The notes under the pieces: model-generated
Database searches by the model: none
Told to the model about the DNA's origin: nothing
The model's input: only the letters and a program-made list of their open reading frames with translations
In this document: piece after piece, positions 26,501 through 34,530 of the stretch
Numbering within the stretch: position 1 is the first letter of the stretch
How the letters are laid out: every line of letters begins with the position of its first letter
Made by a program: the position numbers and the translations under genes
Source of the DNA: Pseudanabaena sp. FACHB-2040
GTDB taxonomy: Bacteria; Cyanobacteriota; Cyanobacteriia; Phormidesmidales; Phormidesmidaceae
Length of the DNA: 64,000 nt
NCBI RefSeq assembly: GCF_014696715.1
Contig: NZ_JACJQO010000005.1
Location: 310,001 to 374,000, forward strand
Direction: 5' to 3'

Positions 26501-27285
26501 GAAGTGAAGGCCTGCGAGAACCGGTTCCGGCCCATCGCATTCTCACCAATGATCTGATCTCGCCAGCGACGGTGATGGTCTTTAGCGGCGACGGTCGCTG
26601 GCTGGCCAGTGGCGGCGAGGATGCCATAGTACGGCTATGGTCCCTCGATTTGCCTCAGCCCCATGACCTGCGGCTAGAGGGGCACACTGGGCCGATTACA
26701 GCGCTGGTCTTTACCGGCGAAGGTCATATCATTAGCGGCAGCCGCGATCGCACCTTGCGCCGCTGGCAGATCACCGATGGTCGCTGTCTACAAACCCTAG
26801 AAGGCCACCAGCGCCAAGTCCACGGCCTCAGCCTTAGCCCCGATGGTCATCTGCTCAGCGTCAGCCACGACGGTACTGCCCGCTGGTGGCACCTGGCCAG
26901 CGGGGAATGTCGGGGTCTGTGGCAGCACCCCCAGCATTTCTGGCTACACGGCTGCATGGTTGATCGGCAGGGAAGGCTCGTTGCGATCGCAAGCAGCGAC
27001 ACCCTCACCCTAGAGCTATGGTCTGTTACAGACAACCAAAAGCTTCAAGAGTTTAGTGGCCACACCCACGAGATCTGGCAAGTCTGTGTTAGCCCAGATC
27101 GCCGCTACCTAGCTACTGCCAGCCAGGACGAAGAAATCCGCATCTGGCGGCTGGATCTGGGCACCTGCGAACAGGTGCTGCGGCCCGATCGCCCCTACGA
27201 AGGCGTCAATATTCGCGGTGCTAAGGGCCTAACCGAGCCAGAAGAACAGATGCTGCGCTCTCTAGGCGCGCTGGTGAGCTACTAG
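23587..27285 (+). CDS. vMAP-type HTH, STAND NTPase and WD40-repeat protein
   Basis: This 1232-residue protein has four parts. Residues 1-90 match the helix-turn-helix-like N-terminal domain of vWA-MoxR-associated proteins (TYTDIANDAVGYTEDYLKRD). Residues ~135-450 form an NB-ARC/NACHT-like NTPase with Walker A GLPDMGKTS (K167) and a Walker-B-like RCLLIVDNGE. Residues ~545-575 contain a few pentapeptide-like units (LQGANLSQVRF). From ~580 to 1220 I count 14 WD40 repeats, enough for two seven-bladed propellers. STAND proteins sense a ligand through repeats and oligomerise on NTP binding. They act in signalling or in antiphage defence. No effector domain is visible, so any output must come from a partner. 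Confidence 0.88.
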   Translation: MDFDDIISLVNQTVISARKKPLSDVQRVVLKGSWDNQTYTDIANDAVGYTEDYLKRDVGPKLWQLLSEVTGYTVNKRNIRNAMLEWAAQQLPEPEPSNGVVTKPQAAVSELAAEQAAAPSRLALCQALRIDVSEFSGRQAEQAQLTQWIVAEGCRLVLLWGLPDMGKTSLAMKVAEQVRAEFEQCAYLELHSALSPEAFLNEVAGWLSDAPPQGSWDGQLDWVMDQFAQRRCLLIVDNGEVLFEPNQLAGTFRQDCLAYRDFLERVSRFVHQSCVFWISRERPKEFATLQGRLVQSWELGELSAAEVKDFLTAQGWPAAAPEEWQALVDRYSGSPQLLKSLTPHLQVIHGGNLSRFLEDEVSLPDLERRSLMEIVGRLSPPERSLLYWLALAQEPVALRELSNSMVQPPTADGVQSLLGRALCHHAGEDPAMGTRLDLNPAVRILATEQAVQALEAEIVEGCIELFHQMPLLRVTAPETVQARQLKLIIQPLAQALEQRCPSETALSGWVQRVHQALRSQYLNQPGYGAGNLIHLCQALDISLTSFDFSSLSIWQANLQQISLQGANLSQVRFQDTVFATALGRDLVVSFSQDGQNLAVGDHEGCLLHWEIQRGRLLRFLEDNNAKSVRSLAFSPQGDLLAVGSADGTLQLWRLGTLYESDLLYNHQAPVQALAFNREGDLLATGDEAGCLYLWDLSSGLPRLTLAETGDPIHCLQFNAEGTRLISGGESQSVALWDVQTGEQIWQFQVQATAWVRSVGFMPVPAGLTADAGAEMAFAAGYDETCLYIWDVEEGRPIRVVPMAMGTLPAIAVSSDGRFLACSRPDRTVIIWDVISRHYHHQLSSFDLPVWSLTFSPDSRLLVTASDYTVKVWDVATGICLRSLGSQRYSLKCLAFDGESTRLITGHDDTLLRTWQVNTAGAFSRRPRSLRGHSAPIRSVTASSQGGWLASSSEDRTIRLWQTSSQGELVSPRSEGLREPVPAHRILTNDLISPATVMVFSGDGRWLASGGEDAIVRLWSLDLPQPHDLRLEGHTGPITALVFTGEGHIISGSRDRTLRRWQITDGRCLQTLEGHQRQVHGLSLSPDGHLLSVSHDGTARWWHLASGECRGLWQHPQHFWLHGCMVDRQGRLVAIASSDTLTLELWSVTDNQKLQEFSGHTHEIWQVCVSPDRRYLATASQDEEIRIWRLDLGTCEQVLRPDRPYEGVNIRGAKGLTEPEEQMLRSLGALVSY

Positions 27286-27304
27286 ATTGAGACCTCAATT
27301 TTTT
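27286..27304 (+). terminator. Intrinsic terminator of the STAND-WD40 gene
   Basis: ATTGA-GACC-TCAAT followed by six T begins immediately after the stop codon. A short stem plus T-run fits an intrinsic terminator. Confidence 0.6.
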
Positions 27305-27333
27305 ACAGTAAAACCTTAAACTTACATCTTTTG

Positions 27334-27368
27334 ATTGCCTAGAAATATCTCTAAGGAGGCAATTTTTT
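27334..27368 (+). terminator. Second stem-loop with T-run
   Basis: ATTGCCT pairs with AGGCAAT, an inner AGA/TCT extends the stem, and six T follow. It backs up the terminator 30 bases upstream. Confidence 0.6.
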
Positions 27369-27509
27369 GCTGCTCTTACAGAGCGGTAATTCTAAATACA
27401 ATAGAGCTTTTTGTTTAAACGTAAAACACCTTTAATACCGTTGTTTGCTGACCCTGTTTCCTCTAGGCAATGACAACGAATAAAATTTGAAGCACTGCTT
27501 AAAAATACA

Positions 27510-29192
27510 ATGTCTAGTTCGCAAGCTATAGGATTTTTTCTATTTCTGACAACCGCCTTTTTCCTAGCCGGAAAGGTATTTGATACCCGGTTTGGGCTAG
27601 GTCGATCAAAATTTTTTGTTGTCAGGTTTTCTGCGATCGCAATTAGCATGTCGGTAGTGTGGCTTCTGTCTTTTGGGGCACTGAGAGCCTTGGCCGAAGA
27701 AGCAGGGGCCGAGGAAGCTACCTATGACTTTCAGGATGTCTTTTATGCATTTGTGATTCTGGGGCTTTTAATTCTAGTCGGCAGATTTGTTCGGCAAAAA
27801 ATCAGGTTATTGCAAAAGCTGTTTATTCCCAGCTCAATTGTGGCGGGCATCATAGCGCTGCTGCTAGGGGGCGAGGCGTTGGGTGCGATCGCAACCTCGC
27901 TCATGGGCGAAGAAACCGTTTTGGCTAATGGGCTATTTCCGGGGCCTATTCAAGAAGTTTGGGCTGCTTCTCCCGGCGTCTTTATTAATGTGGTGTTTGC
28001 AGCCCTATTTTTAGGGCAGCCGATTCCCAGCCCGCAGCGGATCTGGCAGCAGGCTGCTCCTCAGGTTGTGCTCGGCCAGGTGATCGCCTGGGGGCAGTAT
28101 GTAGTTGGCATTTTAATTGCGCTGCTGATCCTGGTTCCCTTCTTTGGCATGAGCCCGATCTCAGGGGTGCTAATTGAGATGTCCTTTGAAGGCGGGCATG
28201 GAACAGCCGCAGGCATGTCGCAAACGCTCGCGGATCTAGGCTTTGAGGAAGGGGGCGACATGGCGCTGGGGCTTGCGACGGTAGGCATTGTCACCGCCAT
28301 CATTGCCGGTACTGCCCTGGCAGACTGGGCGCGAAAGAAGGGGCATGTGCAAACTTCTGGCAGTGAAGATATCGGGTCTGAGCAATCGCCATCGAATGCT
28401 TCAAGCTCGGAGGTGCAGATGGAAGAAGGGCAGATGTCTACCGAAGATTATCAGCACCGGCCTGACGGTACTTGGCGCGAACTGCTGGTCGACCCTTTGA
28501 CCCTACACTTTGGCTATGTGGGGCTAGCCATTGCCCTGGGCTGGATAATTTTGCAGGGGCTGATTTGGATAGAGTCGATCACCTGGAATGCAGGCGGCGA
28601 GGGGCTAGAAATTTTAGGCAATATTCCGCTGTTTCCCCTAGCGCTGATTGGCGGCATTTTGGTGCAGATAGGCCTAGAGAAGCTGGGGCGCGGCTACTTG
28701 GTCAGCCCCCGCCTGATGAACCGCATTGCCGGTGTGGCGCTGGATGTGACGGTGGTAACGGCGTTGGCCTCAATCTCGCTGACAGTACTGGGCGCAAACC
28801 TGGCTCCTTTCTTGATCTTGAGCGTGGCTGGTGTGGCCTGGAGCGTCTTTGCCTTTGTCTATCTGGCTCCGCGCATTTTTCCCGCCTACTGGTTTGAAAA
28901 AGGCATCGCTGATATGGGTCAGTCAATGGGCGTGACGGCAACGGGCCTGGTGCTGCTGCAAATTGTAGACAAAGACAACCGCTCAGGCGCTTACGAAAGC
29001 TTTGGCTACAAGCAGCTCTTTTTTGAGCCGATTGTGGGCGGCGGCCTGTTTACCGGAGCTGCCCCAACGTTGATTGGTCAATTTGGCATGGTGCCGGTTC
29101 TAGGGTTCACAGCTGCGATTTTGATTGGCTGGCTGATTTTTGGGTATCTCGCCTTTTGGCGAAAGAATGGTGCGATCGCACATCGTTCTTGA
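27510..29192 (+). CDS. gltS: Sodium/glutamate symporter, GltS family
   Basis: This 560-residue membrane protein has ten or more spans and GltS features: KLFIPSSIVAGIIALLLGG and the reentrant EMSFEGGHGTAAGMS in the first half, and a second inverted half with ALASISLTVLGANLAPF and ADMGQSMGVTATGL. GltS imports glutamate with Na+. It is longer than E. coli GltS (~400). There is an N-terminal extra span pair, and a hydrophilic loop (residues ~285-325, rich in Ser, Glu and Gln) that splits the two repeats. The start ATG at 27510 has a weak ribosome site and follows an AT-rich leader. It stands alone after the terminators at 27286-27368. Confidence 0.88.
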   Translation: MSSSQAIGFFLFLTTAFFLAGKVFDTRFGLGRSKFFVVRFSAIAISMSVVWLLSFGALRALAEEAGAEEATYDFQDVFYAFVILGLLILVGRFVRQKIRLLQKLFIPSSIVAGIIALLLGGEALGAIATSLMGEETVLANGLFPGPIQEVWAASPGVFINVVFAALFLGQPIPSPQRIWQQAAPQVVLGQVIAWGQYVVGILIALLILVPFFGMSPISGVLIEMSFEGGHGTAAGMSQTLADLGFEEGGDMALGLATVGIVTAIIAGTALADWARKKGHVQTSGSEDIGSEQSPSNASSSEVQMEEGQMSTEDYQHRPDGTWRELLVDPLTLHFGYVGLAIALGWIILQGLIWIESITWNAGGEGLEILGNIPLFPLALIGGILVQIGLEKLGRGYLVSPRLMNRIAGVALDVTVVTALASISLTVLGANLAPFLILSVAGVAWSVFAFVYLAPRIFPAYWFEKGIADMGQSMGVTATGLVLLQIVDKDNRSGAYESFGYKQLFFEPIVGGGLFTGAAPTLIGQFGMVPVLGFTAAILIGWLIFGYLAFWRKNGAIAHRS

Positions 29193-29841
29193 TAAACAGC
29201 TAAGCATTGAATTTGGCGGCACTTTGGGGGTGGCGGGTCGCGCTTTGCTCGACAACGTCACCTTTCCTTTAGCCTTTAAAGCCTACAAGCCAAAGGCACG
29301 ATGGTCACCTTGCACACGCCACCGATACGGCCCAAAGGGAGTGACCTGCCTGAAGACGTTGATAGAGCTTACGAACCTGTTTTGCAGAGTTCATAAAACT
29401 GCTCTACACAAAATTTTTTCTGCTTAGAGTCATTGAAAAGCGATAAATCACAGGGGATTCTTCTTTAGCAGCGGGTAGGAATTCCCAAAAACTCGGCCAC
29501 CCCGGAAATATACAGTCCAAGGCGGCCAGGTAAAATTTACCTTAGCCTCCGAGGCAGGTATGCTCTGTCGAAGGGGCAGCCGTTCGTCGGTGCTCGTAAT
29601 ACCTTCCAGCGGCGCTTGACCAATTTTTTGGGGAAAGGCAAGCTGAGCGTACATAGCTATAGCCCTCAAAATTGGAGGATTTAGCCACAGGAGGCAAGTC
29701 AAAAAGCGACAGAGTTGCCACGTTAGCCGACAATCCTGCTGGGCTTAGCCAGGAGGCCACGATTTGGGCAATTGCGATCGCGCACTTCAACGCTTCAGGA
29801 AACATACCTCAACCTTTAGCCCCCTTCTGCCCTCTCGCCTT
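29193..29841. other. Long intergenic region with possible gene remnants
   Basis: This 649-base stretch has no intact gene that I can support. Near 29280-29396 a plus-strand frame ends in LPEDVDRAYEPVLQSS and a stop, and just upstream another frame gives RALLDNVTFPLAFKAYKPK. The pair looks like one short coding sequence broken by a frameshift. On the minus strand, 29448-29805, two overlapping frames (…SLFDLPPVA and …FPQKIGQAPLEGITSTDE) are also protein-like and could be a second broken gene. One HIP1 site is near 29777. The regulator promoter should lie at the right end. Confidence 0.35.
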
Positions 29842-30519
29842 ATGAAAATCCTCCTCGTCGATGACGAAGTCGAACTGACCGACCCCCTCAGCCGCTTGCT
29901 CACCCGCGAGGGCTACACGGTCGATATCGCGAGAGATGGCGAATCGGGCTGGGAAATGGTGTTTCAAGGCGGCTACGACCTGCTAATTTTGGACTGGATG
30001 CTGCCGGGCATCAACGGGCTAGAGATCTGCCAGCGGGCCAGGTCGCAGGGTCACACGACTCCAGTGCTCTTTCTTACCGCTAAAGACACCGTGGATGATC
30101 GGGTGGCAGGGCTAGATGCGGGAGCCGACGATTATCTGGTCAAGCCCTTTGAGCTGCGAGAGCTGCTGGCGCGGGTGCGGGCCTTGCTGCGGCGTCCGCC
30201 AACGCTGGAGCCGTCGACTACCGCCCGGCTGCAGTACGAGGATCTAGAGCTAGATGAGGAAAATCAGCTCGCCTATCGCCAGAGTCAACCAATTGAGCTG
30301 TCTGAAAAAGAGACGGCCCTACTGGCCTATCTAATCCGTCAGCCCAACCAAGTGCTAACCCACGACGACATTTACCAGGCAGTTTGGGGCGATCAGGAAA
30401 AGCCCAGCAGCAACGTGCTGGCCGCCCAAATGCGGCTGCTGCGCCGCAAAATCGAGCCTAAAGGCACTCCCCCGGTGATTCACACGGTTTATGGCAAGGG
30501 TTATCGTCTCGGTCTTTGA
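29842..30519 (+). CDS. OmpR-family two-component response regulator
   Basis: This 225-residue regulator has a receiver domain with the acidic pair LLVDDE (D7, D8), the phosphoacceptor Asp51 (LLILDWMLPG), Thr in FLTAKD and Lys in YLVKPF. A winged-helix DNA-binding domain follows (VLTHDDIYQAVWG to IHTVYGKGYRLGL). No sensor kinase is adjacent, so it is an orphan here. It resembles the cyanobacterial RppA/ManR-type group, but I cannot tell which, so no symbol is given. I chose the ATG at 29842, which starts MKILLVDDE. A longer frame upstream is not receiver-like. psb28 follows 43 bases after the stop. Confidence 0.9.
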   Translation: MKILLVDDEVELTDPLSRLLTREGYTVDIARDGESGWEMVFQGGYDLLILDWMLPGINGLEICQRARSQGHTTPVLFLTAKDTVDDRVAGLDAGADDYLVKPFELRELLARVRALLRRPPTLEPSTTARLQYEDLELDEENQLAYRQSQPIELSEKETALLAYLIRQPNQVLTHDDIYQAVWGDQEKPSSNVLAAQMRLLRRKIEPKGTPPVIHTVYGKGYRLGL

Positions 30520-30562
30520 GCCGGATCTCTTATACTCAAACCCTGAGTTTAAAGGCTTTGCA

Positions 30563-30943
30563 ATGGCTGACCATATTCCCGTTGTTCAGTTCTATGAGGG
30601 CATTCCCGAGGAAATCAGCAACATCAGCTTGAGGCGCGATCGCAACACAGGCGTTCGACGGGTGGTGCTGTTTTTCGAGCGCATGGAGGCAATTGAGCAG
30701 TTTAAGAGCTTTCGCAACCGCTTCTCAAAAGCGCTAAAGCTAATCGACGAAGAAGGCGTGATCAGCATTGAGCCGCTGGGCATTCGCTTTATTTTTGGTG
30801 GACCAGAGGGCGACCATCTAAAGCAGGTCGAATGCACCCTAGAAATCGACCAAGACGACCACTGGGAAAGGCTGATGCGGTTTTTGCAGCGTTACGCCGA
30901 GGCCAACGGCATGGCCTACGGCGAGTCCGAAAAAGGGCAATAG
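30563..30943 (+). CDS. psb28: Photosystem II assembly protein Psb28 (Psb28-2-like)
   Basis: This 126-residue protein is of the Psb28 family, soluble factors that bind PSII assembly intermediates on the cytoplasmic side of the thylakoid. The family patterns are present: VQFYEGIPEE at the N-terminus, LIDEEGVI in the middle and ERLMRFLQRYAEANGM at the end. It is more divergent than the standard ~112-residue Psb28 (for instance RRVVLFFERMEAIEQFKSF), so it is more likely the Psb28-2 paralogue. That is a judgement from memory. The start is the ATG at 30563, and an upstream in-frame start overlaps the regulator gene. Confidence 0.88.
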   Translation: MADHIPVVQFYEGIPEEISNISLRRDRNTGVRRVVLFFERMEAIEQFKSFRNRFSKALKLIDEEGVISIEPLGIRFIFGGPEGDHLKQVECTLEIDQDDHWERLMRFLQRYAEANGMAYGESEKGQ

Positions 30944-31047
30944 CGGCAATAATGGAGAGGCGCAGGGTTGCCTTCGCCGATCTCAACTACGGTCGGGCTG
31001 GTTGACGAGCCGCCGCGATCAGCAGGATATGTAGGAGTTAGGTGTTC

Positions 31048-31971
31048 ATGAAAGTTGCGGTCACTGGAGCCACCGGGTTTGTGGGCAGCCGTTTGGTGGA
31101 GCGGCTACAGGCAGAAGGGCACTCAGTACTGGTGCTAACGCGAGACGCTGCCCAGGCCCGCAGGGTGTTTCCCGAAGCCGCGTTTTCCCAGGTCGAAATT
31201 CGACAATACTCACCGCTGGAGTCGGGGGAGTGGCAAGATGCGATCGCAGGCTGCGATGGCGTTATTAACCTGGCCGGAGCCCCCATTTCTGAGCGCTGGA
31301 CCCCCGCCCATAAGCAGGCCATCATCGACAGCCGCCAGATCGGCACCCAAAAAATTGTCGAAGCGATTGCCAAAGCCGAGCCCAAGCCCTCAGTGCTAAT
31401 CAGTGCCTCCGCCATCGGCTACTACGGCACTAGCGAAACCGCCACCTTTGACGAAACCAGCCAGCCCATCGACGACGACTTTCTCTCTAAAGTCTGTCAA
31501 GCCTGGGAAGCGGCTGCCCGCAAAGTTGAAGCCAACGGCACCCGACTGGTGATCTTGCGAACCGGCATCGTGCTAGGCATGGGCGGTGCCGTCGCCAAGA
31601 TGCTCACCCCCTTTCGCATGTTTGCTGGTGGCCCCATTGGCAGCGGCAAGCAGTGGTTCTCCTGGATTCATAGAGAAGATCTCGTCAACTTAATCCTCAA
31701 AGCCCTGACCGACCCAGAGATGCAGGGCACTTACAACGCAACCGCCCCCAACCCACTTCGCATGGGCGAATTTTGCCAGACCCTAGGCGCTGTTCTAAAC
31801 CGCCCCTCCTGGCTGCCCGTACCAGACTTTGTGCTAGAGGCCGTGCTCGGGGATGGAGCCCAGGTAGTGCTTGAAGGTCAGCAGGTCTTACCCAAGCGCA
31901 CAGCCGAAACAGGCTTTAGCTACCAATACCCCAAGGTTAAGGAAGCGCTGGAAGAAATTTTGCAATCTTAG
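31048..31971 (+). CDS. TIGR01777-type epimerase (SDR superfamily)
   Basis: This 307-residue atypical short-chain dehydrogenase has the NAD(P)-binding loop [12 protein letters not shown] at the N-terminus and the family-typical [15 protein letters not shown] and SASAIGYYG (active-site Tyr). The C-terminal [10 protein letters not shown] and [14 protein letters not shown] complete the pattern. The family is widespread and includes SulA-like and plastid cell-division-related members. The substrate is not known. GGAG at 31034-31037 is 10 bases before the ATG at 31048 and only 4 before a GTG two codons upstream, which makes the ATG the better start. Confidence 0.9.
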   Translation: MKVAVTGATGFVGSRLVERLQAEGHSVLVLTRDAAQARRVFPEAAFSQVEIRQYSPLESGEWQDAIAGCDGVINLAGAPISERWTPAHKQAIIDSRQIGTQKIVEAIAKAEPKPSVLISASAIGYYGTSETATFDETSQPIDDDFLSKVCQAWEAAARKVEANGTRLVILRTGIVLGMGGAVAKMLTPFRMFAGGPIGSGKQWFSWIHREDLVNLILKALTDPEMQGTYNATAPNPLRMGEFCQTLGAVLNRPSWLPVPDFVLEAVLGDGAQVVLEGQQVLPKRTAETGFSYQYPKVKEALEEILQS

Positions 31972-32057
31972 CAGGGGCCAAAATAGCAGCAGTCACAACA
32001 CTTTTCACAGAAGACTGCCACCCAACCTACCCTTGGGCAACTGCGGTTAATTTACCC

Positions 32058-32471
32058 ATGAAGAAGCCGACCCCAAAACCTACGCTACTGCTTATCTTGC
32101 CGCTGTTCAGCATGGCTCTAACTAGCTGTGCCCCTGCTGCCACAAGCGCTCTGGTCACTTCCGCAACCCCAACCGACACCGCTACTGAGGCAGATCCGCC
32201 TCCCCTCATTACTCAAGAAGCCGTTGCCCAAATTCGTCAGACTATGACACTGGCAGAAGTACAGGCTCTCTTAGAAAGCCCTGGCCAGCTCATCAACGAC
32301 CCAGAAGCACCCCCTGCAGACAATGTCCAGAGTTACCACTGGAGAAACCCAGACGGATCCTATCTCTGGCTAGTCTTTGCAGAAGGTCAAATCGTTGGCA
32401 TGGGCCAGGTAGGGCTGCCAAGAAGCCTTGAGGAAGACGCAGAGATGAGAGGAAGAGAGCCAGGAAAGTAG
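32058..32471 (+). CDS. Putative lipoprotein with a BamE-like domain
   Basis: This 137-residue protein has a lipoprotein signal: basic MKKPTPKP, hydrophobic LLLILPLFSMA and lipobox LTSC with Cys near residue 24. After a Thr/Ala/Pro linker, residues ~50-125 (MTLAEVQALLESPGQLI to GSYLWLVFAEGQIVGMGQ) have the helix-helix-strand pattern of BamE/SmpA-like small domains. These often help envelope protein assembly or inhibit enzymes. No close family is recognised. It converges with the Ser/Thr kinase, whose C-terminal end has a similar pattern (see findings). Confidence 0.7.
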   Translation: MKKPTPKPTLLLILPLFSMALTSCAPAATSALVTSATPTDTATEADPPPLITQEAVAQIRQTMTLAEVQALLESPGQLINDPEAPPADNVQSYHWRNPDGSYLWLVFAEGQIVGMGQVGLPRSLEEDAEMRGREPGK

Positions 32472-32511
32472 AAAAGACGAGGTGAAGGCATGGAGATCCA
32501 TAGACATAAGC

Positions 32512-32582
32512 CGCTCCCCCCCCCTCCCCTATCTCCCCCCCTCCCCTATCTCCCCCACCTCCCCTATCTCCTCCCCCCCTCC
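32512..32582. repeat. Pyrimidine-rich tandem repeat between convergent genes
   Basis: The plus strand is almost pure C and T, with three near-copies of a ~16-base unit (CTCCCCTATCTCCCCC type). It fills the space between the lipoprotein and kinase genes. Such a strand can form triplex or i-motif structures, and slippage would be expected. Confidence 0.75.
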
Positions 32583-32588
32583 ATCTTC

Positions 32589-34313
32589 CTAATGCAAATC
32601 CGCCTCCCATATGCCGATATAGATCCGATCCTGACGGTTGCGCTCGATCACGCCCTCTAGATCGCCATCGGTAAACGTGTAGCGATTGGACTGCCGCTGC
32701 TGAACTGCTTCTAAACCCTGTTCAATGGTTGAGCTGGCACGCCCGTTCAACATACCATTGAGGGTCTGTTGCATAACTTGAGGGTCAACCGTCTGGGCGA
32801 AAGATGCTTCGGTTTGGCGGACCCGCTGACTGCTTTTGTCAAAGATATAGGCAACCGTCACCTGATTGGGAACTAGCTCATAGAGAGCAGAGCGAGTGTT
32901 GGGCCAGTACGCATTATTCGTTCTCTGGGTTGGCTCTCCTAGCAACTCCGTAATTTCTTGTTCAGAGACGCCAGTAGGAAGGCCAGGCACGTTGCCTGTA
33001 ACGCGGGTTGCTTCCCGATTTGGGCTGGGAGCGGCTGCCTGCTCAGAGGAATTTTCAGGCGATACTGGGCTAGGCGGCTCTTCTTGAGGGGGTGACTCGG
33101 GGGCAGGGGGCGTTTCTGGCTCGGGGGCAGGCTGATCTTCAAAGGCCAGGGCATCTTCTGTCTCCTCTGTCGGAGCTGGCGCTTCTACCGGAGCCTCTGC
33201 TGTGGCAGGAGCGGGTGAGGGTTGAGGATCGGCGGGAGAACGCGCCCACTGAGCCCCTACGGCAGCGGCGATTAGGGAGGTCGCGGCGATGAGGCCTAAG
33301 AGGGCAGCGGTGCGCCACCGAGGCTTTCCACTGGATTGTTGGGCAGGTCGTCGTCGGGCTGGCCGCTGGGCTGGGGCTGCTACGGTCTGCCCTCGCTCTG
33401 ACACAGGCAATTCACGGGCATGCAGGGGAGAGCCTACAGGGAGGGTGGCGACGGGGGCAGGTCTGCCAGTGTTATTAAGGGGGGCGATGTCATTCAGGTC
33501 GGCAGCATCAGGCAGGAACTGTAGCCAGGCGGCGATGGATTGAGGTCGGTGTTCAGGTTCCACAGCCAGTCCCTGAACCACAGCCTGGTTAACAGCGGCA
33601 CTGATCTGGGGCTGCAAATCGCGAGGAGCAGGGAGTGGCTGCCGATCTCGCAAGATTGAGGCCACCGGCACCTGAGCGGTCAGCATGGCGTAGAGAGTGG
33701 CCGCCAGACCATACACATCGGTAGCAGGGGTGCGCCGAGCCTGAGACATGTACTGCTCAATTGGAGCATAGCCGCTGGAAATCAAGCTGGTGTGGGTTTG
33801 GGTCACGCCAGGGGTAAATTCTCGAGCAATCCCGAAGTCAATGAGCACTACTTCTTGGCTGCCCTGGCGCACAATCATGTTCTCTGGTTTGACATCGCGG
33901 TGCAGCAGCCCGTTCTGATGAACGACTTGCAGCGCTGCGCCCACCTGCCGGATGTAGTGAATGGCTACGGCTTCAGGGAGAGGACGATCTGGAAAAATAA
34001 GCTGATCCATCGTCTGACCGGGGACGTATTCCATCACCAGGTAAGACACGCCATCTTCAGTAAAGAAGTCATTGACGCGCACGATGTTGGGGTGATTGCA
34101 CAGGGCCAACCGCCGGGCCTCATCCCGAAAGGACTGCTCCAGGTTAGAAAACTGAGGGCTGCGGCGGCTGGTCTCGTTCAAGGTTTTGATGACCACCCAC
34201 TGTCCCAGGTAATGATGGGCTGCCCTGAAGGTGACGCCTGAGCCGCCCTCTCCCAGCGTTTGCTCCAGGGTATACTTGCCGCCTTGAAGCGTTTTACCAA
34301 CCAGTGTGTTCAT
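32589..34313 (-). CDS. Membrane-anchored Ser/Thr protein kinase
   Basis: This 574-residue kinase is a Hanks type. It has a Gly-rich loop [12 protein letters not shown], Lys43 (VVIKTLNE), the catalytic loop LHRDVKPEN (D140) and DFG at 159-161. A variable linker with many Pro/Glu/Ala follows (two acidic Pro-rich blocks), then a transmembrane span (~332-352, [18 protein letters not shown]). The C-terminal ~130 residues form an extracytoplasmic domain that includes [13 protein letters not shown] and a calculated-looking beta strand, similar to BamE-like domains. This layout, with an intracellular kinase and an outside sensor, is typical. The ligand is not known. The start is the ATG at 34313. Confidence 0.9.
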   Translation of the reverse strand: MNTLVGKTLQGGKYTLEQTLGEGGSGVTFRAAHHYLGQWVVIKTLNETSRRSPQFSNLEQSFRDEARRLALCNHPNIVRVNDFFTEDGVSYLVMEYVPGQTMDQLIFPDRPLPEAVAIHYIRQVGAALQVVHQNGLLHRDVKPENMIVRQGSQEVVLIDFGIAREFTPGVTQTHTSLISSGYAPIEQYMSQARRTPATDVYGLAATLYAMLTAQVPVASILRDRQPLPAPRDLQPQISAAVNQAVVQGLAVEPEHRPQSIAAWLQFLPDAADLNDIAPLNNTGRPAPVATLPVGSPLHARELPVSERGQTVAAPAQRPARRRPAQQSSGKPRWRTAALLGLIAATSLIAAAVGAQWARSPADPQPSPAPATAEAPVEAPAPTEETEDALAFEDQPAPEPETPPAPESPPQEEPPSPVSPENSSEQAAAPSPNREATRVTGNVPGLPTGVSEQEITELLGEPTQRTNNAYWPNTRSALYELVPNQVTVAYIFDKSSQRVRQTEASFAQTVDPQVMQQTLNGMLNGRASSTIEQGLEAVQQRQSNRYTFTDGDLEGVIERNRQDRIYIGIWEADLH

Positions 34314-34530
34314 TCCCTGCCATCGGTGTTTTGTGCAAGCTGGCCGGCCTGCCGTTATGCTGCACGATTGTTCCTCAGCATAGCCACTAGGGCAGACGGG
34401 ATTGGCCTGTCAAAAGTTCAGTTTCAAGAATTTAGTTTAGGGCGTGATGGCTCTTACAGGTCAATCTCACTCCTTCCAAACAGTTTTTTCGCTGCTTCCC
34501 TGCTCCCTGCCTCAACCTAGGCTGCTGCAA

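Noticed and set aside
28472-28897. Plus-strand frame of 141 codons inside gltS
   Set aside because: It is a shadow in another frame of gltS, which continues without a break and has family motifs throughout.
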